Of a DNA stretch of 64,000 bases, positions 36,575 to 47,262 are shown piece by piece; position 1 is the stretch's first letter, and each line of letters begins with the position of its first letter. The stretch comes from Pteria penguin. Taxonomy: Eukaryota > Mollusca > Bivalvia > Pterioida > Pteriidae. Below the pieces are notes generated by a model that was not told the DNA's origin, made no database searches, and saw only the letters and a list, made by a program, of their open reading frames with translations. The stretch covers positions 49,312,496 through 49,376,495 of the forward strand of contig CM068587.1 of the NCBI GenBank assembly GCA_035048485.1, read 5' to 3'. Made by a program: the position numbers and the translations under genes.

Positions 36575-36885
36575 CTGTATCGGCCCAGTTATCTCAATGG
36601 TGAGAGCTTCCGGCTTGATAGCGGACGATTGTGGGTTCAATTCCATGGTCCGGCCATAATTTTTCACACTGTCTGTTAAAAATTTGGTGCCGTGACTCTC
36701 ATGTGAGAGAGAAGCAAGGGAATTTCTGTGCTGGGTTTCGAGGTTTGGTAACCTGTGGCAGGGGAAAGTGTGACGGATGCCGGTATCGGCCCGGATAGCT
36801 AAATGGTGAGAGTGTCCGTCTAGATAGCGGAAGGTTATGGGTTCGATTCAAGGGTCACAATTTTTCACCCTGCCTGTTATAAATC
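36575..36885 (+). repeat. Two tandem tRNA-like repeats inside the array
   Basis: Copies begin GGATGCCTGTATCGGCCC (36587) and GGATGCCGGTATCGGCCC (36776), about 190 bp apart. Each has an A-box-like ATGGTGAGAG, a stem-loop that could be an anticodon arm and a B box (GTGGGTTCAATTCC, ATGGGTTCGATTC). The acceptor stems do not pair well, so these are tRNA-derived repeats and not tRNA genes. A B-box relic of similar type lies at about 24630-24665. Confidence 0.55.
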
Positions 36886-37297
36886 AAAGCTTGATACCAA
36901 CACATTTAATAAGTTAAAATAAGTTGTGTGGTTTTTTTTACTTCCAAATAGCATATTTGTAAAACCATTTTGTTGTTTGATGACTTTAAAAAGTATCTCT
37001 CTCATGTAAATTTTTTTCCTTAAATTGTTTCAATGGCTCTCTTCAGGTATTTACATTTTCGATTTCCACAGATTCGGCCTTGAGCATCACTGAAGAGATA
37101 AAAGTTGTTGAAATGCTTATAAGGTGCACTTTTATACGTATATACGCTATGATTTTTATTGATATTCAAGGGGCAGGCTTGGTGTACTGTCATCGCCACC
37201 AGTTCCGTGGCTTTTTTCTCGTCATATCAACTTTTATTCATATATTAACTAACGTTACAGACAGGCTTGATTGTCTAACAAACTACCGATTGGATGA

Positions 37298-37452
37298 GAG
37301 AGGAAGGCTTGGTGTAGTGGTTAAGCGCTTGGCTTGCAGCGATTCACGATTCGATTCACTATGTTTAAGAGGGTGATTACCTCCTGTTTCCATGTCACGA
37401 TATAATTGAAAAATTGTTGAAAGCGACGTAAAACTCCAATCAACCAACAACC
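37298..37452 (+). repeat. SINE family 2 immediately upstream of MAD2L1BP
   Basis: Head GGCTTGGTGTAGTGG, middle CACTATGTTTAAGAGG and tail GCGACGTAAAACTCC are present; the B-box region is partly deleted. Its tail ends about 115 bp before the MAD2L1BP start codon. A second head fragment of the same family (GGGGCAGGCTTGGTGTACTG) lies at 37170-37188. Confidence 0.85.
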
Positions 37453-37465
37453 AAATATTGACATT

Positions 37466-37566
37466 CATATCCGGAAGTTTGAACTGCGTATCAGTTTTTC
37501 GTTTTATCTTATTTTCGGTTTACCTTGAGTTTCCCCAGTCTTCCGCCCAGGAGCCAAATTTAAAGT
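37466..37566 (+). promoter_or_regulatory. MAD2L1BP: Candidate MAD2L1BP promoter with ETS-type site
   Basis: The 100 bp between the SINE tail and the ATG contain CCGGAAGT (37471-37478), an ETS-family core common in TATA-less housekeeping promoters. No TATA box is visible. The start codon context is AAAGTATGG. Confidence 0.35.
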
Positions 37567-37755
37567 ATGGCAAATAGGAAAAAGAAAGGAAAAGAGCCAG
37601 TATCATGTACCTTTTCATTCGAGGGAGGTTTGGAGTCGTCTGTCCGTGGTGGTCTAATTATTGAACTTATAAAGTACATTCTATACGAGCGGCAACAAAT
37701 TCCTTTACCGTACGATGCTCTGGTCACAGAACTAGAAAAATTCACAGCTGAAGCA
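37567..37755 (+). CDS. MAD2L1BP: MAD2L1-binding protein (p31comet), exon 1
   Basis: Encodes residues 1-63, from ATG to a donor at AAGCA|GTAAGA (37756), ending in phase 0. The segment FEGGLESSVRGGLIIELIKY followed by ILYERQQIPLPYDAL (residues 38-52) corresponds to the conserved early helix and the RQQxPLPY motif of vertebrate p31comet. p31comet binds closed MAD2 and, as the adaptor for the TRIP13 ATPase, lets it be opened, which disassembles mitotic checkpoint complexes and silences the spindle checkpoint. Reading past the donor gives 11 unrelated residues and a stop, supporting the splice. The N-terminus is shorter and more basic than in mammals. Confidence 0.88.
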
Positions 37756-37943
37756 GTAAGAATTCGAGATAATTTTCATTTTTTAACATGATCTCCTTGT
37801 CGGGGGTCAGTTGTTCGGAACTTTAATCTCTGGTCAAGCTAGCAAATTTTTAAATTTCATCTGACTATCATTAAAATGAGAAGGCTTTCAAAGTCATAGT
37901 CTGTATACTGATTTGTGACATGTAATATTTAAAACAAGTTTTG

Positions 37944-37990
37944 TACAGTACAGCCTACGCGAGTGAGGAATCCGCGTAGGCTGTACTGTA
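37944..37990. repeat. 18-bp perfect palindrome with 11-nt loop
   Basis: TACAGTACAGCCTACGCG (37944-37961) pairs exactly with its reverse complement at 37973-37990. It is GC-richer than the intron around it and may be a minimal hairpin insertion. Confidence 0.88.
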
Positions 37991-38024
37991 GTGTAATTTA
38001 GACTTTTATACAGAAATCTTGTAA

Positions 38025-38204
38025 ATAGACCTTTTTCCTTTAACTGCGGAGCTGTAACATTGGACAGCAAATTGATTAATGTTCCCTCCAATTTTATTAC
38101 GTCATAATGTATTCTGACGTCATTCTGATCGATTTGGAGGGAACTTTTATGGTTTTGCCGTCCAATGTTTCAGATCCGCAGTTAAAGGAAAAAGGTCTAT
38201 TGAA
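38025..38204. mobile_element. MITE family D, best-preserved copy
   Basis: Near-perfect palindrome: AATAGACCTTTTTCCTTTAA at the left and TTAAAGGAAAAAGGTCTATT at the right, each extended inward by AACTGCGG, ACATTGGAC and GTTCCCTCC blocks. The centre contains TGACGTCA. The same ends occur at 25156-25495. Confidence 0.88.
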
Positions 38205-38569
38205 TTAAATGCCTCTCAAACTTTAACCATTGGTTAGCTTAATCAATGGTTATCAGGCTGGGGGCAACCTCAGATGAGTAATTATCACTGTTTTCATTAA
38301 TCAATTTCAAGGAACGGGGACGGTAAATCCAGACGCACAATATATCCAGATTGCTATTTTTGTTACTTATTGACCATTTCAAATAATTCTAAATGCACAA
38401 TTTCAAAGAACAACAGCTTTTTTTGAAGCTGTATATGCCAATGGGCGGGTGCATAGAATAACTGAAATGACACCTAATCACCAGAATGACGCCTTTATCC
38501 ATTTGAATGAAGCATTAGTTTGTACTAATAATAAATATTAATTATATGTCCATTTTATGCATATAGGCT

Positions 38570-38948
38570 ATTCTTGAAATTGGACATCCAGGTATTTGAT
38601 AACAAGCATTCGCAGCATTTAGGGTTAAGCATCTTGATAACGAGCATTCGGAACATTTGGGGTTAAGCATTGGACTTTAGCATAAATAGCAATGCATATT
38701 CCAGGAAGAATTTTGGTAAACCAGAATAATTAGATTAAATTGTCATTCAAACAAGTAAATTTTGATGATATGTTTTACACATTTGCAATCATATTTTATA
38801 GGGAAAACCGTTTCGATTTGACACGAAGAACTTAAAGTTGATTTACACTAAAGATAAACATGAGTCTTACCTCAAATGTCATTACCAGACTCCTCAGGTA
38901 TCTACGTAAACCATCAGGGACAGAGACGTCACGTCAACTTCGAGATTG
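38570..38948. mobile_element. MITE family C, copy 2
   Basis: Left end ATTCTTGAAATTGG and right end CAACTTCGAGATTGG bound the same ordered interior blocks as copies 1 and 3. A segment of about 50 bp near 38600-38660 is locally duplicated (GATAACxAGCATTCG twice). Confidence 0.78.
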
Positions 38949-39764
38949 GGGACCACTTTCCCTGGACTTTACTCGTTTAAAATGTGACAAAGGCATAAAT
39001 TTTTTCTGACCACCACCATTATCCTCCATATGTATCTACAGTACAACCCAGGTGTTTTGTAATGCATTTTGTAATACAATTTGAGTCTTTGTGAATCTTT
39101 GTGTGATTTGATTTAAACTGACCATAACAGATCTATTTTTATTGCTTCAAGGAACTTAGTATCAGGCAGATTTTGCTATATGTACATGTACTGGTACTGG
39201 CATATATATGTATATGAAATAGAGATTTTGATGAAATTTGCTAAGTATGAAGTACACCAAGTCCCCTACAAGTGTTGTTACTTAATAGAATATAAATTAT
39301 TTTAGGATGAGGAGAAAATGGCAAGCTAGACAAAATTCAAGAAGGTGTGGCGTTCATGAGTGTTATGAGGTGTCAGTGCACATTGAGCAATTCTTTAACA
39401 AGAAGTGTCATGTACAGTACAGCTCAGGTGTTTTGTAATTTTTCCACCTGCCACAGTGGGCTAAAACCATATGTTAAGTCAAGAATTACACATACACTGT
39501 GTATATTACAAAGATGTGAATGAGCACAGGTAAATTTCCATCTGGATTCTCACTTTGAATTCGGGTGTTTTGTGCAATTTCTTCAAAACACATAATTGTA
39601 CTGTAAACTTACTTTTTGCTGAATTTATGGGAGGGCTTTGGACCTCTGATCCGCACATCATGTCTCTGTAGCTAGTACATGTATGCTGCACACATAACTC
39701 TGTGGCTAGTACATGTACATGTATGCTGCACACAGGCAGATCAGTTTTTATGCACTCCGAGTCA

Positions 39765-40317
39765 AAGATTTGGGGGCATTTAGGTTTTGGCTTGTTTGTC
39801 TAATTGTCTGTCTTTTTGTTTGTTTGTTTGTCTGTGGCAAAAATTTTTAAGATTCGACATAACTTTTCAATTGCAGAGATAGGGCTTTCACATTTCTCGT
39901 ACATTTTCCTTGACCATGGGTACGGTAATTTTTTACCTTGTGACTTTGACCATGACCTTTGACCTACATTTCAAAACTGTAACATTGGTTGTAACTTGTT
40001 AGTCATAAGAAATAAGGCTTTCCTATTTCACATTCATATTCTTTGTAACAAGACATGACTTTGTGACCTTTACCATCACCTTTGACCAACATTTCAAAAA
40101 AATTTTAACATTGGTTTTAACATTTGAACATTAAGTGATAGAGTTTTCATATTTCTCTTGTGAATTCCTTATGACAAAACCTTTCTGTCGGTGCCAAAAT
40201 TTTGACTGTGACCTTGATCTTAAAGTTAGACCTAGTTTTCGGATAACAGCTTAAGGTAAGTTATACCAACAAAGTTGCCTTCGGGGCATTTGTATTTCAC
40301 AAATACAGCTTGTTGAA
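39765..40317 (+). mobile_element. Helentron-associated (HINE-like) element, GTGACCTTGACC type
   Basis: The interior repeats phrases such as ATTTGACCTACATTTCAAAA and TTTCATATTTCTCTTGTGAA. The right end TGTATTTCACAAATACA forms a hairpin followed by GCTTGTT, resembling the 3' end of non-autonomous Helentrons in bivalves. The left edge, with a weak ATGCxCTCC..GGGGGCAT palindrome, is approximate. Confidence 0.5.
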
Positions 40318-40825
40318 CTCGTAAAGATAATAGTGGCATGAAATAAATATATATACAGATGATTAAATAACAAGCACTCCCTCTCTTTATAATATTATAC
40401 TAAACTTTAATCCACATCATGCAAGAGACACCACATTATTTCACCTACAAAGTGGTGACATTTGGAGTATTCCTTAACACACCTTCTTTGTCTGTTAATA
40501 TGACTGATTCAGCATACATTAACATGGGCATAAGAAAACAAGGACGTATCCAACTTGATGAGTACTGAAATAATGAATAAATAAATCATTAAATGTACAT
40601 GTATTTCATGATTCTATGCATATGAATTTTATTGGTTATACCCTCACATTTGTGTGAATAAATTTCTAATCAGTACATGTGAAATATGGTACTGATAGGT
40701 GTGTATTATACTTTTATTCAAAATTAGACCTAAATTCAGTTTGGTTGAACAAAACAAATGTTTGTTTTTAGTTACACCACATACCCCACCTTTTTGGTTA
40801 TCATTTTACCAATCCAATCATATTT

Positions 40826-41290
40826 TAAGCTCATCTGAGCTGAAGACTCAAGTGGCCTGTAATATCCATTGTTGTCCTGTGTCTGTCTGTCTGTCCATCA
40901 GGCATAAACTTTTCATAATTTCACCTATTCCTTCAGAACTGTTGAAACGGTTTTGATAAAAATTTTTATTGGAATGAAGTACTTAAGTTTCCCTACAAGT
41001 GTTATTTCTTTTGTTTCCTATTGGCCAGTTCTCTCAAGTGATGGATCCAGATTAGGGCATAGACCCCAAATTTTCCCCTCCTTTGACAAAATTCTTCTTC
41101 AAACATGTCAAAATTAACAAACTGAGTGTATGAGAGTAATTTAGTAGGGTGTCTTAATAATCATAATAAGGGAATAGGGGCAAACTACTATTTACATGTA
41201 CATGTACTAGTGATTTTGATGAAACTTAGTGAGAATGAGGTACAAAAGGTCCCCTACAAGTGTTGTTACAATACTTTTTTACCAGACTTG
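40826..41290 (+). mobile_element. HINE-like element with AAGCTCATCTGAGCT start
   Basis: A palindromic start (AGCTCATCTGAGCT) is followed by TGTCTGTCTGTC and two blocks of GTTTTGATGAAA..CCCCTACAAGTGTTGTTAC type at about 40950-41000 and 41210-41275. Another such block without the start lies at 39225-39295. The 3' boundary is not clear. Confidence 0.42.
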
Positions 41291-41449
41291 ACCAACATCT
41301 ATTTCGGTAAAATTAGTTAATCTTTACAAAGTCAATGCATTATAAGTAACTTACAAAGAGAAAATCTAAAAAAATTCATCTGAATGAGTAAAAAATGACA
41401 AGTCCCAAAAGATGCCCAAACAGTTTTCAAAATTAGATTTGGTATAGCT

Positions 41450-41866
41450 CGAGGGCATATTGTTTTTGTCCTATCTGTTTGTCTGTCTGTTGTCAACTTT
41501 AACCTTGGCTATAACTTTTGAACCGTGAGGAATAAAGACTTCATATTTGACATGCATACTAAACTAATGAAGCCCTTTCAAATGACACCAAGGTCGATGA
41601 CCTTTTGACTTTGACCATGACCTTCACGCTAAAAATATTGTTTTTGTCGTGTCTGTTTGTCTGTCTGTTGTCAACTTTTACCTTGGCTATAACTTTTGAA
41701 CCGTGAGGGACTTCATATTTGACATGCATACTCAACTAATGAAGCCCTTTCAAATGACACCAAGGTCGATGACCTTTTGACCTAGACCATGACCTTCACG
41801 TTAAAAATAACTTTTTGGACTTTTGTGCCATTGGGGGTATTAGTGGTTCACAAACATCGCTTGTTC
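41450..41866 (+). mobile_element. HINE-like element with two 179-bp internal repeats
   Basis: TTTTTGTCxTxTCTGTTTGT at 41464 recurs at 41643 and the two units are nearly identical up to GACCATGACCTTCACG. The 3' end GTGGTTCACAAACATCGCTTGTT is the decayed hairpin plus CTTGTT terminus of the element type. Internal tandem repeats are typical of non-autonomous Helentrons. Confidence 0.6.
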
Positions 41867-41913
41867 TAATTGTTTTCTCTTTGATGCTTTTGCCCGGTCG
41901 TTTTTCTCTTTAA

Positions 41914-42185
41914 AGCCGGCGTGGCCTAGTGGATAAAGTGCTCGGCTTGTAATCGAGAGGTCCCAGGTTCGACTCCCACCTTGGGCGCACCGGTGTTCTG
42001 TCTTTCGGATGACACAGTGAAAACCGAGGTCCCGTGTCACGGAAGGCGTAGTACGTAAAAGATCCATCACTGCTTCGGATAGGTCCGTTGCAAAGGTCTA
42101 AATTTGTATGCTTTGCATCAGGCAGATGCCGTCACCGTATACGTGAAATAATCTGGGAGTGTCTTTAAAATATTCATTTAAACAA
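41914..42185 (+). repeat. SINE family 1 in MAD2L1BP intron
   Basis: Full tRNA-like head (GCCGGCGTGGCCTAGTGG), intact B box and body. The tail is degenerate (GTGTCTTTAAAATATTC instead of GTGACGTAAAACA). Confidence 0.88.
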
Positions 42186-43580
42186 TCAGTCTGTCTCTTT
42201 GCGTTTTGATGTCTTACTCTTGCCAGACGGCCATTTTATCGGCCACTCCATAATTGTCCGAACACGTTCAAGTTGTTTTTATTTTTTGGGGTTTTTTTTA
42301 CCGGAAGTTACCATTTACCAACTTATTTATGGACGTCAGCGGTACCAAACAATAAAATCTGGAATGACATTCGTCAATAAGAAGCAAATATTTCGTTTTT
42401 ATTGCAGATCCGTTTGAAGAAATTATTATCTGACTTAAAACTGATGTTTTTTGCCAGAGACACAGACCACTTTCATGTCTCTGTTATTGCTAAAAGAAAT
42501 TGATAATTAAAGCTAGCAATGTGCAAAATTATTGTCGGACAATAGGTCCGCGGTAGTCGGAATTTTAGTCGGACCTTCTCAAATTTAGGCGGTCAGGACC
42601 GAAGGTCCGTCGTCTCTCAGGAACTGTGTTATTTAACTTTCTGTCGATGTAATAAAAACACAAAATCACAATTTCAACAAATATAAACAAAATCTCACAT
42701 ATCTATAGCGGAAATGGACAAGACACAGGATATTTCCAGTCGGCTATGTCATTTTCAAAAATTAATTAGAAAAAGAAAATCGGGGCGAGCGTGAAAAATC
42801 GGGTTGGTAGGGGATGAGGATCTAGGAATTTTTTTTAATTATGGCCTAAGCTGCCGTAGTTACAGGACTTAAAGTTGTGCATCTTGGTTCCAAAGTGGTG
42901 TCCCTAGCGATAGGTTTCATGGTTGTTGTTAATAAGAAAAAAAATCTTGCCTGCGCTTCTCCTAATTTATGAGGCTTAGAAAGAATCTGATGGTGGCATG
43001 TACTACACTAGTTCATGACTTGAAGTTCTAAAAAACACCTTGCGGTTGCTATTCCGTCAAAACCATTATAGACACAGCTATTAAGTTCTGAAAATGAAAG
43101 AATCTTGTTTGTAGTTTTGTGCCAAGATTTTCATTGCCACATTAAGAGATTCTTTCAAATTTGTTATTCAGATTCTCTATTCTAATAAACCAGTAAATGC
43201 AGTGGTAGTGAGGGGCCTATATTTTACTCATGACTTCCATTACTGTAGCGGCTAAACTTTCATGTGCACTGGTCTCTATGCCCTTCAGATCGATAGATCG
43301 GTGGCATATTGTATATATTCTTCAATAAATGTTTTTATTAATGCAATACAGAAATGAATATGAAGGATCATATTTCTTGACAAAATTCTCCTTTGTAGAC
43401 TTAATATGAAATACAAATTTCCTATTCATGTAATGATCGAGTCTGTTGCTACAATACTGCAGCTGAAATCCAATGCTAAATTAAAATGAGTAGCTACCCT
43501 GAATGGATATAATGTATATATAGACATTGATACTCGACTAATGGATTAAATATTGACATAGCACTTCCACTTCTTTTCAG

Positions 43581-44489
43581 AGTCACGAGGGGCCACGGCT
43601 TCACCATCGCAGACAGAAGCTGCATTTGAAGAGAGCAATTAACGCCATCAGTAACTTACAGAAAATGTTTAAAGAGATCTCGAATGTGTTTGAGCAGTGT
43701 CCAGAAATCAGACAAGTTCTTTTGGTCCTCGGGAGCACAACAATTAGTCCGAAGGAATCTTATCTGGTGAATCTTCCGGCGTCAAATCCCGAGGCAGATA
43801 ATCTTACGCTCAAATCCTGTTCCCGCAGTCTCTTTAGGCAGCTCATCATGCAAGATATACTCGGGGGAATGAAAGCCGCCATGCCGACGAGTTTAATGGT
43901 ATTGGTATATGCACCCCGTTCCATTGAAATGTCATGGTTTTTGCCAAACAGTACTTTCAAGTTCCCAATACGAGGAGAACAATTTAAATTTGACTTTGTC
44001 GATCAAACTTCATTACATCACAATCGTAGCGTTGCTGGAGATAAGAGCATTGACGTATCAGGAATCGAACCTTTGGAATCGTCTGTTATTGATTTATCGT
44101 TGATTGAAAAAGCACAGCATTTGCTTGACACGACTGATAGTTATGGTAGTTCTTTTCTCTCGGAAGAGGATGGTTCATCGCAGGGATCAACACTGGCGTT
44201 ACTCAAGCCTTTGAACAGCTCTCTCCTTTCCTCTCAGAATTCCTTAACCTCCAATTCCTCCTCGATACACTCCTTGAGAAAGCTTTCCAATGATATAGAG
44301 GACCTTCCTCAAAGTTCTACTTGCAAAAAACAGAGACTTCATCAGGTTGATGGAAACTGTGTCGTTGAGACTAAAGTTATGACCAAAAATGGAGAATCCA
44401 ATGACGTTGTTGAGGATGAAGACGATGCCTACATGTGGTTTCAAACTCCGATCAAGTTCAAAGGTTACAAAAATAAAAGTAAAAGATAG
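43581..44489 (+). CDS. MAD2L1BP: MAD2L1-binding protein (p31comet), exon 2 and stop
   Basis: Starts after TTCTTTTCAG in phase 0 (AGT CAC GAG) and encodes residues 64-365 to the TAG at 44487. The first 15 codons precede a TTG that encodes Leu. Conserved p31comet parts are the LKRAINAISNLQKMFKEISN helix, the VLLVLGSTTISPKESYLVNL strand-loop (from about residue 109), SRSLFRQLIMQDIL, and the C-terminal WFQTPIKFKGYK (about 349-360), the end strand of the MAD2-like HORMA fold. Between about residues 205 and 345 there is a long Ser-rich, acidic linker that the shorter vertebrate protein (about 274 aa) lacks. It is likely disordered and could be phosphorylated. No clean AATAAA is seen directly after the stop; a Helentron-like element begins 33 bp downstream, so the 3' UTR may lie within transposon sequence. 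Confidence 0.9.
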   Translation, partial: SHEGPRLHHRRQKLHLKRAINAISNLQKMFKEISNVFEQCPEIRQVLLVLGSTTISPKESYLVNLPASNPEADNLTLKSCSRSLFRQLIMQDILGGMKAAMPTSLMVLVYAPRSIEMSWFLPNSTFKFPIRGEQFKFDFVDQTSLHHNRSVAGDKSIDVSGIEPLESSVIDLSLIEKAQHLLDTTDSYGSSFLSEEDGSSQGSTLALLKPLNSSLLSSQNSLTSNSSSIHSLRKLSNDIEDLPQSSTCKKQRLHQVDGNCVVETKVMTKNGESNDVVEDEDDAYMWFQTPIKFKGYKNKSKR

Positions 44490-44521
44490 TACAGTGCAAT
44501 TCTATTTATAGATTTCTTATT

Positions 44522-44577
44522 AGGGTCTTCCGATTCCATCGGAAGACCCTTCTGTTATTGTAAGGTTTTTTCTTTAC

Positions 44578-44608
<31 letters not shown>

Positions 44609-46591
44609 TTTATTCTTAGCACTTTTTTGACTGCAATTTTCTCAGAAACGGCTTCACTGTCAACAATTTTGTTCTCTTTTTGTTACTGAAAAAGCAAATC
44701 CTGATAGAGTTAAAAGAAAATTTTGCTAAAATTCAAGTTCTAAGTAAAGTTATATAACAGTTTGTAATTTTTAAAATCTCTCAAGTATAACTTTTATTAT
44801 GCAAGCTAGATTCCTGAAATTTTCTCTATGATGTTGTACAGGTATAGTTCTTGACACCCGAGTTAACGCCGATTAGGTAACTATTATAGTTAAGGCGCTA
44901 TAAGGGTTTAAAATTTTCAACTTATTACGTAATTTTAAAAAACTTTTATTTTAAGCTCTAGGGCTGCAAAAGTATTGCCAAACGATTTGGAGGGTCAATA
45001 TAAGGGTAAAAACAGTTATTTCAAAATTTTAAATTCATTTTTGAGAAGGTTTTAAATTTTCTCAAATAAAATGTTTATTATTTAAGCTAGACTCCCCAAA
45101 TTTTCTTTATAATGTTGTACAGGTGTCGATCTTGACAACCAACTTAACGCCGATTATGTAACTTTTACGGTAAAGGCGCTATTTGTGTTTAAAGTTTTTA
45201 AACTCATTACGTAACTTTAAAACTTTTTTATTTTAGGTCCTAGCGTTAAAAAAATATTACAAAACGATTTTGAATGTCAATTTCATGGTGTAAGAGGTTT
45301 TTAAAATATTTTTTATCCATTTTTAATTGAGAAATTTAAGATTTTCACAAATTTGATTAGTTACGTAATTGCTTCATAACTTGCTTATTTTTCGTCATAT
45401 GATCAAGAAAAAACCATACAGCACGTGAGAAGGGTTTATTCTTTTAAATGATATTTTCAAAAACATCGAAATATTTGCCCCCTTCCCTCTAGCGTGCGTA
45501 GACCCTATCGAGAGAGGGTCTTAAATCGCCGAAATTTTACCCCGATTTTTCAATTCCATTTTCCGAAAAACGGATTTTTCTACAAATTTTATATTGTAGC
45601 TATAGATTGTCAAAGACACCGTTACCCGTTTAAGTAAAAAAAAATTCAAAAATAAAAGTTTTCAAAAACATTACATAACAATTAGTTAAATTTTAAATTC
45701 TCCGCCATACAGCGTTATTTTTAATGCTACACTATCCAAATTTAAACTATCATATTCTCTAGGTTCATATCTTTAAAAAATTCATCGGCCGATAATATCT
45801 ATCTTTTTTAGTTTGGCCGCTATTTCAATTTAAAGTTTTTAAATAATTACGTAATTTGCAAAAACATTTTATTTTTAGTCTTATCGTTTCCAGAACTTCA
45901 CCAAACGATTTTCCGTACCGATTTCAGTATGAAACATGTTTCTCAGTATTTGAAAGTGAGCGATTTAAAGGATTTTTAAAAAAAAATACCTTATTTGCGT
46001 AACTTTCATGTTTTTTCTTATTTGTCGTATTAACAAAGTATAAAAAGGAGAGTTTGAGAATGTATTTTGAATTCGAATTCTTAAACAAAAATCACATTTT
46101 TTGCCCTCTACCCGCTACTGATGAACAAGGCAATAAAAAAATCTTGTCCGAGCGTCGGGATTACATCTAAGAGAAGCGCGGTGAATTTCCTTTGCTAAAT
46201 ACCGATTTCAAACGCGTATGATAGTGACGGGGAAAGCGCAGTAACTCGCGATTAATTCAATCGCGATTAATTCAATCGAGAGTTACGGCGCTTTGTCCGT
46301 GGAATGTTTAATCGACTGTTATAATGGAGAGCCGTAATATGTATGATTTCTTTAACTTGATTTTCGATTTATTTCCTCTAGATAATACTTTTTTCAATTT
46401 TAATTATTAATTAATTTGATTGCTTGACGGTTTTTTTTTTTGGGGGGGGGGGTTATTTTTGTGTGTAAAGTACATTTAAGTCATTCTCCTGATCTTTTTT
46501 CTTTCTTTCCTTCGTTCTATCTACTTATTTTTCTTTTTTCTTTCGAGAGAGGAAGACCCGCCCTGTTGCCTCGGCAACAGGTAAGCTCTAG
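44522..46591 (+). mobile_element. Complete Helentron-like non-autonomous element (HINE)
   Basis: The 5' end is a palindrome, GGGTCTTCCGAT-TCC-ATCGGAAGACCC (44523-44549). Near the 3' end the inverted copy GGAAGACCC (46551-46559) is followed by a hairpin CCTGTTGCC-TC-GGCAACAGG (46562-46581) and the terminus TCTAG|TT (CTAG at 46588-46591). A subterminal inverted repeat, a 3' hairpin and a CTAG|TT end are the hallmarks of Helentrons (Helitron2). The interior has about two and a half degenerate 290-bp tandem units (44799 and 45087 onward). Blocks near 45750-45835 and 46130-46310 match the minus-strand elements at 53307-60676. No Rep/helicase frame is present. Confidence 0.8.
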
Positions 46592-46913
46592 TTATTAATC
46601 CAATTATTATTTACATGTAGATAAAATTATGGTGCATTAATTTAATTTTCAAATTATTATTATTATTATTATTATAATTATTATGTACAGGTTTTTATCT
46701 CCTTTTTTAAAAGTCTTCATAGTTAGATAAAAACAAAATCTGTGGTTGGTTTATTAGAAAAAGTGTGTTGGTTTTAATAATTATGATAAATTGTTGCCGA
46801 AATATTTATAGATTTAATTAGGTATATTTTTCTGTTAGATTGTAAACATTCATATATAAGCTTTTATACTATGAGGTTCATTTATTATAATCCCCCAAGC
46901 AAAGTTTGGAGGT

Positions 46914-47262
46914 ATTCTCGAAGTCGGACATCCGGGTATTTGATAACGAACATTCAAACGTTTGGGGTAAAGCATCGGACTTTGTCATAGACAGCAAGGT
47001 GTATTCAGGAAAGAAGTTTGGTAAAAAGGAATAATTAAAATATTTTACAATTCAAACAGGTGAATTTTGAATACATGTTTATGTTTTACACATTTACGAT
47101 CGTATTTTAGAAGAAAACCACATGAGAATTGATCCAGAAGAGCTTAAAGTCGTATTAACGCTAACGATAAACCCAGAGTTTTACCCCCAAGTGTCATGAC
47201 CAGACTCCTCGGGTATCTACGTATACCAATAGAGCCAGTGACATCACGCCGACCTTGAGAAT
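46914..47262. mobile_element. MITE family C, copy 3 (clearest ends)
   Basis: ATTCTCGAAGTCGG at the left and CCGACCTTGAGAAT at the right are terminal inverted repeats with two mismatches. The interior matches copies at 22427 and 38570. It lies about 320 bp beyond the Helentron-like element. Confidence 0.82.

Larger units (their letters stand above)
37756..43580 (+). other. MAD2L1BP: MAD2L1BP intron 1 (5.8 kb)
   Basis: Begins GTAAGA and ends TTCCACTTCTTTTCAG, both good splice sites. It contains an 18-bp-arm palindrome, MITEs of families D and C, several Helentron-type fragments and a family 1 SINE, listed separately. No other exon is supported inside; the open frame at 42199-42417 shows no family resemblance. 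The stretch 42190-43560 has nothing that I can name. Confidence 0.85.

Noticed and set aside
36600..36660. Possible functional tRNA gene
   Set aside because: A and B boxes are present, but the acceptor stem does not pair well, the anticodon arm has a mismatch and a sister copy follows 190 bp later. It is tRNA-derived repeat sequence.
42199..42417. 72-codon frame in the MAD2L1BP intron ending after an acceptor-like TTTTTATTGCAG, with a CCGGAAGT nearby
   Set aside because: The frame has no family resemblance, and including it would break the phase-0 join between the two clear p31comet exons.
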